A DNA stretch of 64,000 bases from Bacteroidota bacterium (GTDB taxonomy: Bacteria; Bacteroidota; Bacteroidia; UKL13-3): the NCBI GenBank assembly GCA_027491085.1, contig JAIXWW010000009.1:372001-436000 (forward strand). Direction: 5' to 3'. The notes under the pieces are model-generated. The model had not been told where the DNA came from. It saw only the letters and a program-made list of their open reading frames with translations, and ran no database searches. This document shows positions 1 through 7,474 of the stretch, piece after piece; position 1 is the stretch's first letter; every line of letters starts with the position of its first letter. The translations under genes and the position numbers were made by a program.

Positions 1-300
1 CTTAATCAAATCCTCATTAGAAATATGGGCACTTATTAAATAAATATCTACCTTAATCGGGATATTTATTTTAACAAACTCGGTTAAAAAATCCCATCCG
101 TTAAGCACGGGCATATTAATATCTAATAATATGATGTTTGGGATACTCGAATTAGGTTTTTCAAATTCTTTTATTGCTTCATCACCATTAATAAAAGAAA
201 TAACTTCATCACAAATATTTAGTTTAGTTATACTTTTTTTAAGAATAAACGTAAAAATATCATCATCATTAATTATACAAATTGTCCTTATTTTGTTCAT
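1..300 (-). CDS. Response regulator receiver-domain protein (partial, runs off the window start)
   Basis: Reading leftward from an ATG at 300, the frame stays open for 100 codons to the window edge, so the C-terminus is missing. The translation is a CheY-like receiver domain. It has an acidic pocket (NDDD, residues 11-14), a phospho-acceptor Asp60 in LLDINMP, and a Ser in the position of the conserved Thr/Ser in YLISAH. Family knowledge: such proteins are phosphorylated by histidine kinases in the cytoplasm. Whether this is a stand-alone receiver, which is common in Bacteroidota, or carries an output domain cannot be seen. It is divergent from tadA, with 85 bases between the two starts. Confidence 0.85.
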   Translation of the reverse strand, partial: MNKIRTICIINDDDIFTFILKKSITKLNICDEVISFINGDEAIKEFEKPNSSIPNIILLDINMPVLNGWDFLTEFVKINIPIKVDIYLISAHISNEDLIK

Positions 301-385
301 TATTTTAGCGCTACAAGCCTTGCAAATTAAATATTAAAAGTCAAATTGCATAAATTAACATTGCTTTAAATTAAATAGAACTTTT

Positions 386-829
386 ATGGAATCAATTTTG
401 TTTTCGGATGAATACTTTATGAAACAAGCTTTACTTGAAGCTCAAAAAGCTTTCTCAATTGGGGAAATCCCGGTTGGATGCGTTGTTGTTTCCAATAATC
501 AAATTATTGGGAAAGGACATAATCTAACAGAGCGTTTAAACGATGTAACGGCTCATGCCGAAATGCAAGCAATTACTGCTGCTGCTAATTTTTTAGGAGC
601 AAAATATCTGAATGACTGTACTATTTATATTACTTTAGAACCTTGCATCATGTGTGCTGGAGCTATATTTTGGGCACAGTTCAATAGGGTTGTTTTTGCA
701 GCATCAGATGATAAAAGGGGCTTTCAAAAGGCCTTGGTAAATTTACATCCAAAAACAAAAATAGAAAATGGCATTTTGGCCGGTGAAGCTTCTGACTTGA
801 TGAAACGGTTTTTTAAAAATTTAAGGTAA
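386..829 (+). CDS. tadA: tRNA-specific adenosine deaminase
   Basis: This 147-residue cytidine-deaminase-fold enzyme should deaminate the wobble adenosine of tRNA to inosine. The zinc site is complete: His57 and catalytic Glu59 in AHAEMQ, and Cys87/Cys90 in PCIMC. The length is usual for bacterial TadA. The ATG at 386 gives a normal N-terminal helix (YFMKQALLEAQKAF). The gene ends by overlapping the convergent menF stop by 9 bases (821-829), so no terminator can lie between them. The alternative of a guanine or cytosine deaminase is less likely, because the motif spacing and length match TadA. Confidence 0.93.
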   Translation: MESILFSDEYFMKQALLEAQKAFSIGEIPVGCVVVSNNQIIGKGHNLTERLNDVTAHAEMQAITAAANFLGAKYLNDCTIYITLEPCIMCAGAIFWAQFNRVVFAASDDKRGFQKALVNLHPKTKIENGILAGEASDLMKRFFKNLR

Positions 830-1816
830 AAAATTACCTAATGTTTTCAGTTTATTTTCAGTTTCAATCCACTCTGCATTTGCATCTGAATTTTTTGTAA
901 TACCACAACCTGCATATAAATCTATGTGCTTTTTAAAAAGCTCCATGCATCTCAAGTTCACAAATACATTTGTTTCCTTTTTATTCATTACGCCAACAAA
1001 ACCGGTATAAAACCGTCTGTTTAAGTTTTCATTTTTTTTAATAAAATCTAATGCTTTGTTTTTAGGTACTCCACCTACTGCAGGTGTTGGGTTCAACTCT
1101 TCAATAAATTTATTTAAAGCCTTAGCATCGTATTCAAATGTAAAATGAGAGTATAAGTGTTTTAAATGGCCTGTTATCAATTCCGTTGGCCCTTTGATTT
1201 CTTTTAGTTTAAAATGGTACTTATTAGCAATTTCTTCAATAAATACTTCTACTTGGTGGTGTTCATCTATTTCCTTCTCTCCCCATGTACCTTTCGAATT
1301 ACTTAACATAGTTCCTGCTAAAGCTATGGTTTCAATAGTTGAATAGTTTGTTTTTAATAATATTTCTGGCGTTGCAGCTATCCATGTTCCTGTTACTGCA
1401 CTTGATATGGCATAAACAAATGAGTTAGGATAGTTTAAACATAAGTTTAAAAAATAAGTATTGATATCTAATTCATAATCAATATTCTTTTTAGAACACC
1501 TAGCCATAACCACTTTACTCATTTCGTTTGAGTCCTTCATGTTGCTAATAGCTTCATTTGTTTTTAGGACGAAATCAAATTCAGTATCGTAATGGTTAAT
1601 ATTATTTTGCGAATATCCAATTGTTTCAAACTTTAAAATTTCCTCATTTAACTGGATAACATATGTTAAATTTCCACTGTTGTATGGTGAAAAAAGAAAT
1701 AATTCTTCTGTAATATCATCAAATGGAATTGGCTTTAATACAGGGTCTATTATTCCTGTTTTTTTAACTATTTCTGTTTTGCCAGGAAGTTTGTAAAATA
1801 CAGTTGCTTTATTCAA
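821..1816 (-). CDS. menF: Isochorismate synthase (chorismate-binding family)
   Basis: This enzyme should convert chorismate to isochorismate, the first committed step of menaquinone synthesis. The chorismate-binding core is clear: IALAGTML, the EIDEHHQVEVF helix, TPAVGGVPK, a tyrosine/glycine stretch in RRFYTGFVGV, and YAGCGIT near the C-terminus. At 331 residues it has a shorter N-terminal half than E. coli MenF, as is usual in Bacteroidota. The first usable start is TTG at 1816 (or the ATT before it); no ATG lies near. It is in the same reading frame as the upstream thioesterase gene, separated from it by that gene's TAG stop and two codons, so the two are surely co-transcribed. A salicylate or siderophore role is possible in principle, but menA elsewhere in the window favours menaquinone. 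Confidence 0.88.
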   Translation of the reverse strand: MNKATVFYKLPGKTEIVKKTGIIDPVLKPIPFDDITEELFLFSPYNSGNLTYVIQLNEEILKFETIGYSQNNINHYDTEFDFVLKTNEAISNMKDSNEMSKVVMARCSKKNIDYELDINTYFLNLCLNYPNSFVYAISSAVTGTWIAATPEILLKTNYSTIETIALAGTMLSNSKGTWGEKEIDEHHQVEVFIEEIANKYHFKLKEIKGPTELITGHLKHLYSHFTFEYDAKALNKFIEELNPTPAVGGVPKNKALDFIKKNENLNRRFYTGFVGVMNKKETNVFVNLRCMELFKKHIDLYAGCGITKNSDANAEWIETENKLKTLGNFLP

Positions 1817-1822
1817 AATTTG

Positions 1823-2254
1823 CTATTTCCTTATTTCAATTACACTCATTGTTAACCTGCTAATACAACAAAGTTTGTCTTCATCATTTGTAATTCTAAT
1901 CTCCCAAACCTGAGTAGATTTGCCTAAATGTAGAGGTAAGGCTTTACCATAAACCCAACCCTTACCTGCTGAACGCACATGATTAGCATTAATATCTAGT
2001 CCAAGTGCTACAAACTTATTTCTATCTATGCATAAATTAGCTGCCATACTGCCCACTGTTTCGGCTAATGCACAAAAGGCGCCACCGTTTACCACTCCAA
2101 GTGGTTGAACAGTTCTATGATCTACAGGCATTTTTGCTATTAGATAGTCTGGTGAAAGTTCTATAAACTCAATGCCTAACCATTCGCTCATCGTGTTCTT
2201 GTTTCTTGATTGCAGCGCCTCTATAGTTACTTCTGATGTTATAATTAATGACAT
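1823..2254 (-). CDS. PaaI/YdiI-type hotdog thioesterase, probably DHNA-CoA hydrolase
   Basis: This 143-residue single hotdog-domain protein carries the family signature GVVNGGAFCALAETVGS, with the helix glutamate that acts in catalysis, and the usual VRSAGKGWVYGKALPLH strand region. Close homologues hydrolyse acyl-CoA esters. Its position six bases upstream of the isochorismate synthase gene supports a role as 1,4-dihydroxy-2-naphthoyl-CoA hydrolase (MenI) in menaquinone synthesis. That assignment is inferred from context; a phenylacetate-type thioesterase would look similar. The start is ATG at 2254. Confidence 0.8.
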   Translation of the reverse strand: MSLIITSEVTIEALQSRNKNTMSEWLGIEFIELSPDYLIAKMPVDHRTVQPLGVVNGGAFCALAETVGSMAANLCIDRNKFVALGLDINANHVRSAGKGWVYGKALPLHLGKSTQVWEIRITNDEDKLCCISRLTMSVIEIRK

Positions 2255-2284
2255 ATTGCGAAAGTACTTTTAAATATTTGAAAA

Positions 2285-2324
2285 ATAAAAAGGCCATCAA
2301 CATAATTGTTGATGGCCTTTTTAT
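2285..2324 (-). terminator. Intrinsic terminator after the DUF4468 gene
   Basis: A perfect 18-base inverted repeat with a 4-base loop (core GGCCATCAACA) lies directly downstream of the stop at 2335. It is followed on the minus strand by a T-rich run. It separates that gene from the thioesterase-menF pair. Confidence 0.85.
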
Positions 2325-2334
2325 TTAAATTATA

Positions 2335-3018
2335 CTACCATTCATCTTCATCAATAATTTTAGGTTCTTTCATTGAATTTTGAAACTTTGCTATTGTATC
2401 TTTTATTTCTTTATCAGCATATCGTAATATTGTATCGTTCCCTCTTACGTTTGTTGGTGAATTATAATAGTATTCAAAATAATTTCTATAAGGTTTTCCA
2501 TTTGCAGGAATTGGCCCTTGGTGTACAAGATTTGTTATGGTATATTTATAACGACCTTCTTTTATAGAAACCGTCATTTTGAACTCGTATTTTCCAATAT
2601 TTTTCTTATTATATTTATTCGAATACGAATAGGCTGTAATTGAACCATTCATAACCAACTTTTGACCATATTTTTGTACCTCAAATATGTTTTTATCTTT
2701 TCCAAAAAGTCTTTCTCCAAACTTTTTTGCTCTTGCGTACAAAGAATCACTTCCGCTTTCTTCTTGCTCCATAATTCCTGTATAAGTAATTAAATTAGTG
2801 TTCGAATCAAGATTTAAAACTATGCGCTTATATACCTCAACAGCATTTTCAGCATTTGCATTAGATGAGTCTGAAGTTGTTTCACTCCCTCCTGTGTTAC
2901 TAGTGCTATCAGTGTAACTATAATCATACGTTGGTGAAGTTTGATCTTGACCTTGTGCATAGATTAATTGAGTAAATCCTAATAGAAAAATGGTGATTGT
3001 AATTTTTATTGTTTTCAA
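2335..3018 (-). CDS. Secreted DUF4468-domain protein
   Basis: A 227-residue exported protein. A signal peptide (hydrophobic ITITIFLLGF, then QLIYAQG) is followed by a Ser/Thr/Asn-rich linker at about residues 22-56. After that comes a domain resembling DUF4468 (a TBP-like fold), recognisable by VYKRIVLNLD, the SLYARAKKF helix, an IFEVQKYGQ strand and KYTITNLVHQ. The function of this family is not known. The only reasonable start is TTG at 3018: no in-frame ATG occurs before the preceding stop, and the signal peptide begins immediately. It is monocistronic, with its own terminator and a promoter-like TACTTTTG box upstream. Confidence 0.7.
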   Translation of the reverse strand: MKTIKITITIFLLGFTQLIYAQGQDQTSPTYDYSYTDSTSNTGGSETTSDSSNANAENAVEVYKRIVLNLDSNTNLITYTGIMEQEESGSDSLYARAKKFGERLFGKDKNIFEVQKYGQKLVMNGSITAYSYSNKYNKKNIGKYEFKMTVSIKEGRYKYTITNLVHQGPIPANGKPYRNYFEYYYNSPTNVRGNDTILRYADKEIKDTIAKFQNSMKEPKIIDEDEW

Positions 3019-3049
3019 TTTAGTTACAGTTAATTAATAAATTAGACAT

Positions 3050-3057
3050 CAAAAGTA
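3050..3057 (-). promoter_or_regulatory. Bacteroidota -7 box (TACTTTTG)
   Basis: Minus-strand TACTTTTG fits the TAnnTTTG element of the Bacteroidota housekeeping sigma factor and lies 32 bases upstream of the TTG start of the DUF4468 gene. No clear -33 TTTG is seen at the expected distance, so this is tentative. Confidence 0.45.
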
Positions 3058-3167
3058 TAAAAAAGCTTTGAAAAAAAATGTACTATTTTTTACTCCATGT
3101 TGATATTGTTATTTTTAGTCCATTTTTTAACATTTTTTTTTACATTGCAATATAAAAAACATCCTTT

Positions 3168-3857
3168 ATGTTGAATATTTTATTTTTACATGGCGCACTT
3201 GGCTCTTCTGCTCAATTTAATGAAATCAAAGAAAAGCTTGGTAAAAATTATAACGTACATACACTCAATTTTAGTGGGCATGGTGGAAATTTTATGCCGG
3301 TGAATGGCTTAACATTTGAGGTTTTTGTAAATGATATTCTTAACTATTTAAATACTAATAAAATAGAAAAGATAAATTTGTTTGGCTATAGTATGGGTGG
3401 CTATGCTGCTCTTATGTTTGCAATCAAATATCCTGAACGGGTTAACAAAATCTTTAGCTGTAGTGTAAAATTAAAATGGGATCTTGAATCTGCAGCAAAA
3501 GAATTAGAATTCTTAAACCCCGATAAAATGATGGACAAGGTTCCTGGATTTGCAAATAATTTAATGATGATCCATGGTATCAATGTTTGGAAAAATTTAT
3601 TGAAAAGCACAAGTAATATGATGATGGATTTAGCCAAAGGTAAACTGATAACCGATGAGGATTTTATGGAAATAAAATGCCCCGTTCTTTTTGCTATAGG
3701 TGACAGGGATAAAACCGCTAGTTTAAATGATACAATAGACATTTATTCTAAAGTGTCGAATTCGCAATTATTAGTACTGCCCAATTCACCTCATGATTTT
3801 AACCAATTGAATATTGATATACTTAAGCAATTCATAACAGGATTTTTTGACAATTAA
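3168..3857 (+). CDS. Alpha/beta-hydrolase fold protein
   Basis: A 229-residue cytoplasmic hydrolase. The sequence shows the oxyanion HG motif (FLHGALGSS), a nucleophile elbow GYSMGG with Ser75, an acid residue in GDRD (Asp179 or Asp181), and His209 in SPHDFN, so the triad is complete. The substrate is not predictable. MenH-like proteins have this architecture and menaquinone genes lie nearby, but the gene is on the opposite strand and nothing specific to MenH was recognised. The thioredoxin-like gene follows after 12 bases and is probably co-transcribed. Confidence 0.82.
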   Translation: MLNILFLHGALGSSAQFNEIKEKLGKNYNVHTLNFSGHGGNFMPVNGLTFEVFVNDILNYLNTNKIEKINLFGYSMGGYAALMFAIKYPERVNKIFSCSVKLKWDLESAAKELEFLNPDKMMDKVPGFANNLMMIHGINVWKNLLKSTSNMMMDLAKGKLITDEDFMEIKCPVLFAIGDRDKTASLNDTIDIYSKVSNSQLLVLPNSPHDFNQLNIDILKQFITGFFDN

Positions 3858-3869
3858 AACAATATATAC

Positions 3870-4325
3870 ATGAAGAATATTTTTTTTGCCATTTTTGCTT
3901 TACTGCTTCTTACCTCCTTTACAAATACTGATAAAGAGCTAAAGTGGTTAGATTGGAATACTGGATATCCATTGGCTAAGAAAACAAACAAAATTATTTT
4001 GTTAGATGCCTACACCGATTGGTGTGGTTGGTGTAAAAAAATGGATAGGGATACTTATACCGACCCCAAAATAATAAGTGCTTTGAATAAGGATTTTATT
4101 ATTATAAAATTCAATCCAGAAATTGCAGATGTTCAGTATGATTTAGATGGTGTAAAGATTTCCGGTCGTGAGCTCTATTCTCAATTAACACAAGGTAAGT
4201 CAACTGGTTTTCCTACTACTTATTTTATTCAACCCAATAAAAAACAGATACAATTAGCTGCAGGATATCTTGGTCCAGAAGATTTTTTAAAAATATTAGA
4301 CCAAATAGTAGTAATTCTAAAATAA
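3870..4325 (+). CDS. Exported thioredoxin-like protein (DUF255/thioredoxin_7 type)
   Basis: A 151-residue protein with an N-terminal signal peptide (FFAIFALLLLTSF) and a thioredoxin fold. The redox pair is Cys52/Cys55 in TDWCGWCKKMD, and the cis-proline region is seen in STGFPTTYF. It should act in the periplasm as a thiol reductase or oxidase. The CGWC motif followed by a basic/aspartate helix resembles the C-terminal domain of DsbD and the thioredoxin_7 family, not classic TrxA. It is the second gene of a two-gene unit with the alpha/beta hydrolase. Confidence 0.8.
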   Translation: MKNIFFAIFALLLLTSFTNTDKELKWLDWNTGYPLAKKTNKIILLDAYTDWCGWCKKMDRDTYTDPKIISALNKDFIIIKFNPEIADVQYDLDGVKISGRELYSQLTQGKSTGFPTTYFIQPNKKQIQLAAGYLGPEDFLKILDQIVVILK

Positions 4326-4326
4326 A

Positions 4327-4355
4327 AAGCCCCTAAGTAAAATACTTAGAGGCTT
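4327..4355 (-). terminator. Terminator of citrate synthase (shared with the convergent gene)
   Basis: A 13-base stem with a 3-base loop (arms around CCTAAGTA) sits between two convergent genes. On the minus strand the one non-Watson-Crick position is a G-U pair and the stem runs into TTTTTATTTT. On the plus strand it is a C-A mismatch with a poor T tract. It therefore mainly serves gltA. Confidence 0.8.
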
Positions 4356-4377
4356 ATAATGTTTTAATATTGAATAT

Positions 4378-5694
4378 TTATGATGTCGCTTTTTTGGCCG
4401 CAACAGCATTTTTTAACCATTCGTAAGTTACAGATTTTGGTCTTTCTAAAGGCAATCCTAAAGCTCTATCCCAAAGTAATGATGCCATTACACCCAATGC
4501 ACGGCTAACTCCAAATAATACAGTGTAAAATTCGTATTCAGCAAAACCGTAGTGTAATAACAATGCACCTGAATGTGCATCAACATTTGGCCAAGGATTT
4601 TTAATTTTTCCAGTATTTTCTAAAATAGGAGGAGCTACTTTGTATATTTTCCAAACTATATTAACCAATTTGTCATCAGGCATATAAGTTTTAGCAAATT
4701 CTTGTTGAGCAGTAAAACGAGGATCGGTTTTTCGTAATACCGCGTGTCCATATCCTGGTACCACTTTTCCTTCGGTTAAAGTTTTTTGAATATAGCTTGC
4801 AATTTGTTCTTCAGTTGGATCTTCTCCAATTTCTTCTTGCATGTCTTTTATCCAACGTATAACTTCTTGGTTAGCTAATCCATGTAATGGACCTGCTAAT
4901 CCATTCATAGCCGCAGCTAAACTTAGGTATGGATCAGATAAAGCAGAACCAACCAAGTGAGTGGTATGTGCCGAAACGTTTCCACCTTCGTGGTCTGCGT
5001 GAATAACCAAGTATAAACGCATTAATTTGTAAAATTCGTTTTGGTCGTAACCTAACATGTGAGCAAAATTTGCTGCCCAATCTAGTTTAGGGTCAGTAGC
5101 AATATGCTCGTTGTTTTTATAAGTTCTGCGATAGATATAAGCTGCTACTTTTGGTAAACGAGCTAATAATGTGCAAACATCTTCGTAGGTGTAATCCCAA
5201 TAATCTTTTTTATTAATTCCTTCTTTGTATGCTTTTGCAAATACCGAGTCAGTTTGCAATGCGTTTATTGCAATTGAAAACTGTGTCATTGGATGAGTAG
5301 TTATTGGCATTGCATCTAAAGCAGCAAAAACGTGAGCAGGAACTTCAGCGCGTTCAGCCCAATTTGCCTGAATATCCAACACATCATCGTAAGTTGGTAA
5401 TTCGCCTAATAGCATTAAGTAAAACAAACCTTCAGGAAGTGGTTCTGTACCACCTGGTACTTTGGGTAGTAATTGTCTTAATTCTGGAATAGTATAACCA
5501 CGGAAACGAATTCCTTCGTTTGAGTCCAATAAAGAAGTTTCTGTTAATAAGCCTATTATTCCTTTTTGTCCGGCATATACATCTTCTACTGTAAAATTAC
5601 CAAGAACTACATCGCCATTTTCTTTTACAAAGTTTCTAATTTCTACTGCAAGTGGAAGTGCTTTATCAGCAAATTTTTTCTTTAAATTACTCAT
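4378..5694 (-). CDS. gltA: Citrate synthase, eukaryotic/mitochondrial-like type
   Basis: A 438-residue enzyme that condenses oxaloacetate and acetyl-CoA as the entry step of the TCA cycle. Catalytic His is seen in GPLHGLANQ and in GYGHAVLR, and Asp in NVDAHSGA; substrate-binding stretches HADHEGGN and RKTDPRF are intact. The [14 protein letters not shown] segment and overall length resemble mitochondrial citrate synthases more than the hexameric E. coli type, a known feature of the Bacteroidota enzyme. The ATG at 5694 gives the full N-terminus. It is monocistronic, with a hairpin terminator just after the stop. Confidence 0.95.
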   Translation of the reverse strand: MSNLKKKFADKALPLAVEIRNFVKENGDVVLGNFTVEDVYAGQKGIIGLLTETSLLDSNEGIRFRGYTIPELRQLLPKVPGGTEPLPEGLFYLMLLGELPTYDDVLDIQANWAERAEVPAHVFAALDAMPITTHPMTQFSIAINALQTDSVFAKAYKEGINKKDYWDYTYEDVCTLLARLPKVAAYIYRRTYKNNEHIATDPKLDWAANFAHMLGYDQNEFYKLMRLYLVIHADHEGGNVSAHTTHLVGSALSDPYLSLAAAMNGLAGPLHGLANQEVIRWIKDMQEEIGEDPTEEQIASYIQKTLTEGKVVPGYGHAVLRKTDPRFTAQQEFAKTYMPDDKLVNIVWKIYKVAPPILENTGKIKNPWPNVDAHSGALLLHYGFAEYEFYTVLFGVSRALGVMASLLWDRALGLPLERPKSVTYEWLKNAVAAKKATS

Positions 5695-5817
5695 TTTTTT
5701 TATTTGGTGTGTTAGCCTTTCAGCCTACTAATTATATTAACTCTTCGAAATTACTATTTGTTTTTGTTAGCGCAAAAAATACACAGAAATATTACCTTTT
5801 TTGATGATAATCATGAT

Positions 5818-6231
5818 TTATTCAGTCGAACCATGATTTCCTTCTGTAATTACCGTACCTTCTGTATCTATAATTTCAAGTTTGCCTCCTAGTTTAACTA
5901 TAGCTCTTCCATTTTTAAAAGGACCGATATAATCAAACTTGCACTCAATTATCTCTTCTCCTTGTTCATTAATAAAGCCATATTTTGTATTCCTTTTTAC
6001 TTTTGCAATTCCTCTTTCAAAAGGATAAATTTCTTCATATTTACAAGGAATAAATTCTTCTCCTTCCATGTTAATATAACCATATTTCCCATTTTTAGAA
6101 ACTTTTGCTTTACCTTTTATAAACGGGTATATGGCGTCATAGCCTTTGGCTACAGCTTTTTTCTTGCTTTGTGCATTGCTATAGTTGTTGGCAAAGCAAA
6201 ATATTATTAGGAGAATAAGTATTTTTTTCAT
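5818..6231 (-). CDS. Secreted WG-repeat protein
   Basis: A 137-residue protein with a signal peptide (ILILLIIFCFANNYSNAQS). It then has three tandem WG-type repeats of about 35 residues. Each has the pattern Y..I.PF..G.A.V...GKYG.I...GE.. and begins near YDAIYPF, YEEIYPF and FDYIGPF. WG repeats are widespread in Bacteroidota and are thought to form beta-propeller-like binding surfaces; no enzymatic function is known. The third repeat is the least regular: its usual GxxGxI core has become GKLEII. The protein is small for the family, which often has 7 to 20 repeats. Confidence 0.75.
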   Translation of the reverse strand: MKKILILLIIFCFANNYSNAQSKKKAVAKGYDAIYPFIKGKAKVSKNGKYGYINMEGEEFIPCKYEEIYPFERGIAKVKRNTKYGFINEQGEEIIECKFDYIGPFKNGRAIVKLGGKLEIIDTEGTVITEGNHGSTE

Positions 6232-6266
6232 AAAGGAGGGCGAATATGCTAATTAGTTTTAAATTT

Positions 6267-7307
6267 TCAAAGAATAGTTCGTTTAAAATTCAATTCGTTT
6301 AAAATGTTTATAACAAAATTAAGTCCTGATTCCGAAATGTCTAAATGTAAAACAAATCTTACTAAATTATTGCCCATAGTTACAGCAAGTATTCCATTTT
6401 GTTTTAAAAAATCTATTAATTGATTAGCACTTATAATTTCAGGGTTTAGTTTAAAAATAATAATATTGGTTTCAACGGAATATATGTTTTCAACAAAATG
6501 GCAAGTTCTTAAACAAGCTTCTAATTTTTTTGCGTTTAAATGATCAACAGTAATTCTTTCAATATTATTTTGTAGGGCAAAAAGGCCCGCAGCAGCCAAA
6601 AAACCAGCTTGACGCATACCACCACCCATTACTTTTCTAATTCTTGTGGCCTTGGCAATATGCTCTTTACTGCCAATTAAAAGAGAGCCAACAGGGGCGC
6701 CAAGTCCCTTACTTAAACAGATTGAAATGGTATCAAATAGTTGACCAAAAACTTTAGGAGACTGTTTCTTTTCTATCAATGCATTGAATAAACGTGCACC
6801 ATCTAAATGAAGTGCCATATTGTTGTTTTGGCAAACCTCTTTAATTTTTATCATTTCATCAATTTCCCAACAAGCTCCACCGCCTTTGTTTACAGTGTTT
6901 TCGATGCTTACCAAACTGCTTATTGGAAAATGAATATTGTTTCTATCATTAATATTTTCTGCAACTTGTTCTGCTGTAAATCTTCCTAAATTACCTTCAA
7001 GTAACCGAACAGATGCTCCAGAGTTTGACGCAATTCCTCCACCTTCATAAAGGTAAATATGTGAAAGTTTATCACAAATAACTTCATTACCTGGTTGTGT
7101 ATGTAATTTAATTGCAATTTGATTTGTCATTGTTCCGCTTGCACAAAACAAAGAAGCTTCCATTCCAAACATTTCGGCAACAAAATGCTGTAATTCGTTC
7201 ACTGCTGAATCTTCTCCAAATACATCATCACCAACACTAGCCTTCATCATGAATTCCAACATTTCAGATGACGGCTTTGTAACGGTATCACTTCTTAAAT
7301 CAATCAT
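6267..7307 (-). CDS. ltaE: Low-specificity L-threonine aldolase
   Basis: A PLP-dependent aldolase of about 346 residues that cleaves threonine and allo-threonine to glycine and acetaldehyde. The family N-terminus MIDLRSDTVTKPSSEM is at the chosen ATG (7307). Eight codons upstream a TTG at 7331 is in frame but adds only unconserved residues. The PLP lysine is in ISICLSKGLGAPVGS, and the substrate/PLP region ALHLDGARLFNA is intact. It is transcribed alone, with no linked amino-acid genes. The assignment rests on several conserved blocks; a beta-eliminating lyase of the same family is the only real alternative. Confidence 0.9.
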   Translation of the reverse strand: MIDLRSDTVTKPSSEMLEFMMKASVGDDVFGEDSAVNELQHFVAEMFGMEASLFCASGTMTNQIAIKLHTQPGNEVICDKLSHIYLYEGGGIASNSGASVRLLEGNLGRFTAEQVAENINDRNNIHFPISSLVSIENTVNKGGGACWEIDEMIKIKEVCQNNNMALHLDGARLFNALIEKKQSPKVFGQLFDTISICLSKGLGAPVGSLLIGSKEHIAKATRIRKVMGGGMRQAGFLAAAGLFALQNNIERITVDHLNAKKLEACLRTCHFVENIYSVETNIIIFKLNPEIISANQLIDFLKQNGILAVTMGNNLVRFVLHLDISESGLNFVINILNELNFKRTIL

Positions 7308-7414
7308 TTGTTTTAATTGCGTTATTTTCAAAGCAATTAATAAAAATTTTAGCTAATAATAAGTGATCAAATTCCTAATTATTCGCATAAAAAATTATAT
7401 AGTTTCAATATTTT

Positions 7415-7460
7415 AACAAGAAAAGGTCATTAGAAATTTTTCTAATGACCTTTTCTTGTT
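7415..7460 (-). terminator. Strong intrinsic terminator of the TonB receptor gene
   Basis: Near-perfect 22-base inverted repeat (core AAAAGGTCATTAG) just 14 bases past the receptor stop. The minus-strand exit is T-rich. Confidence 0.85.
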
Positions 7461-7474
7461 ATTTTCTTAAGTTT

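Noticed and set aside
131..337. Plus-strand open frame near the window start
   Set aside because: It is antisense to the response-regulator receiver domain, which has clear motifs; the plus frame has none.
3168..4325. Alpha/beta hydrolase as MenH of the menaquinone pathway
   Set aside because: Only the general fold and triad are visible, and the gene is on the other strand with a thioredoxin-like partner; the name is not supported.
7307..7331. Longer threonine aldolase start (TTG at 7331)
   Set aside because: The conserved N-terminus MIDLRSDT starts at the ATG at 7307.
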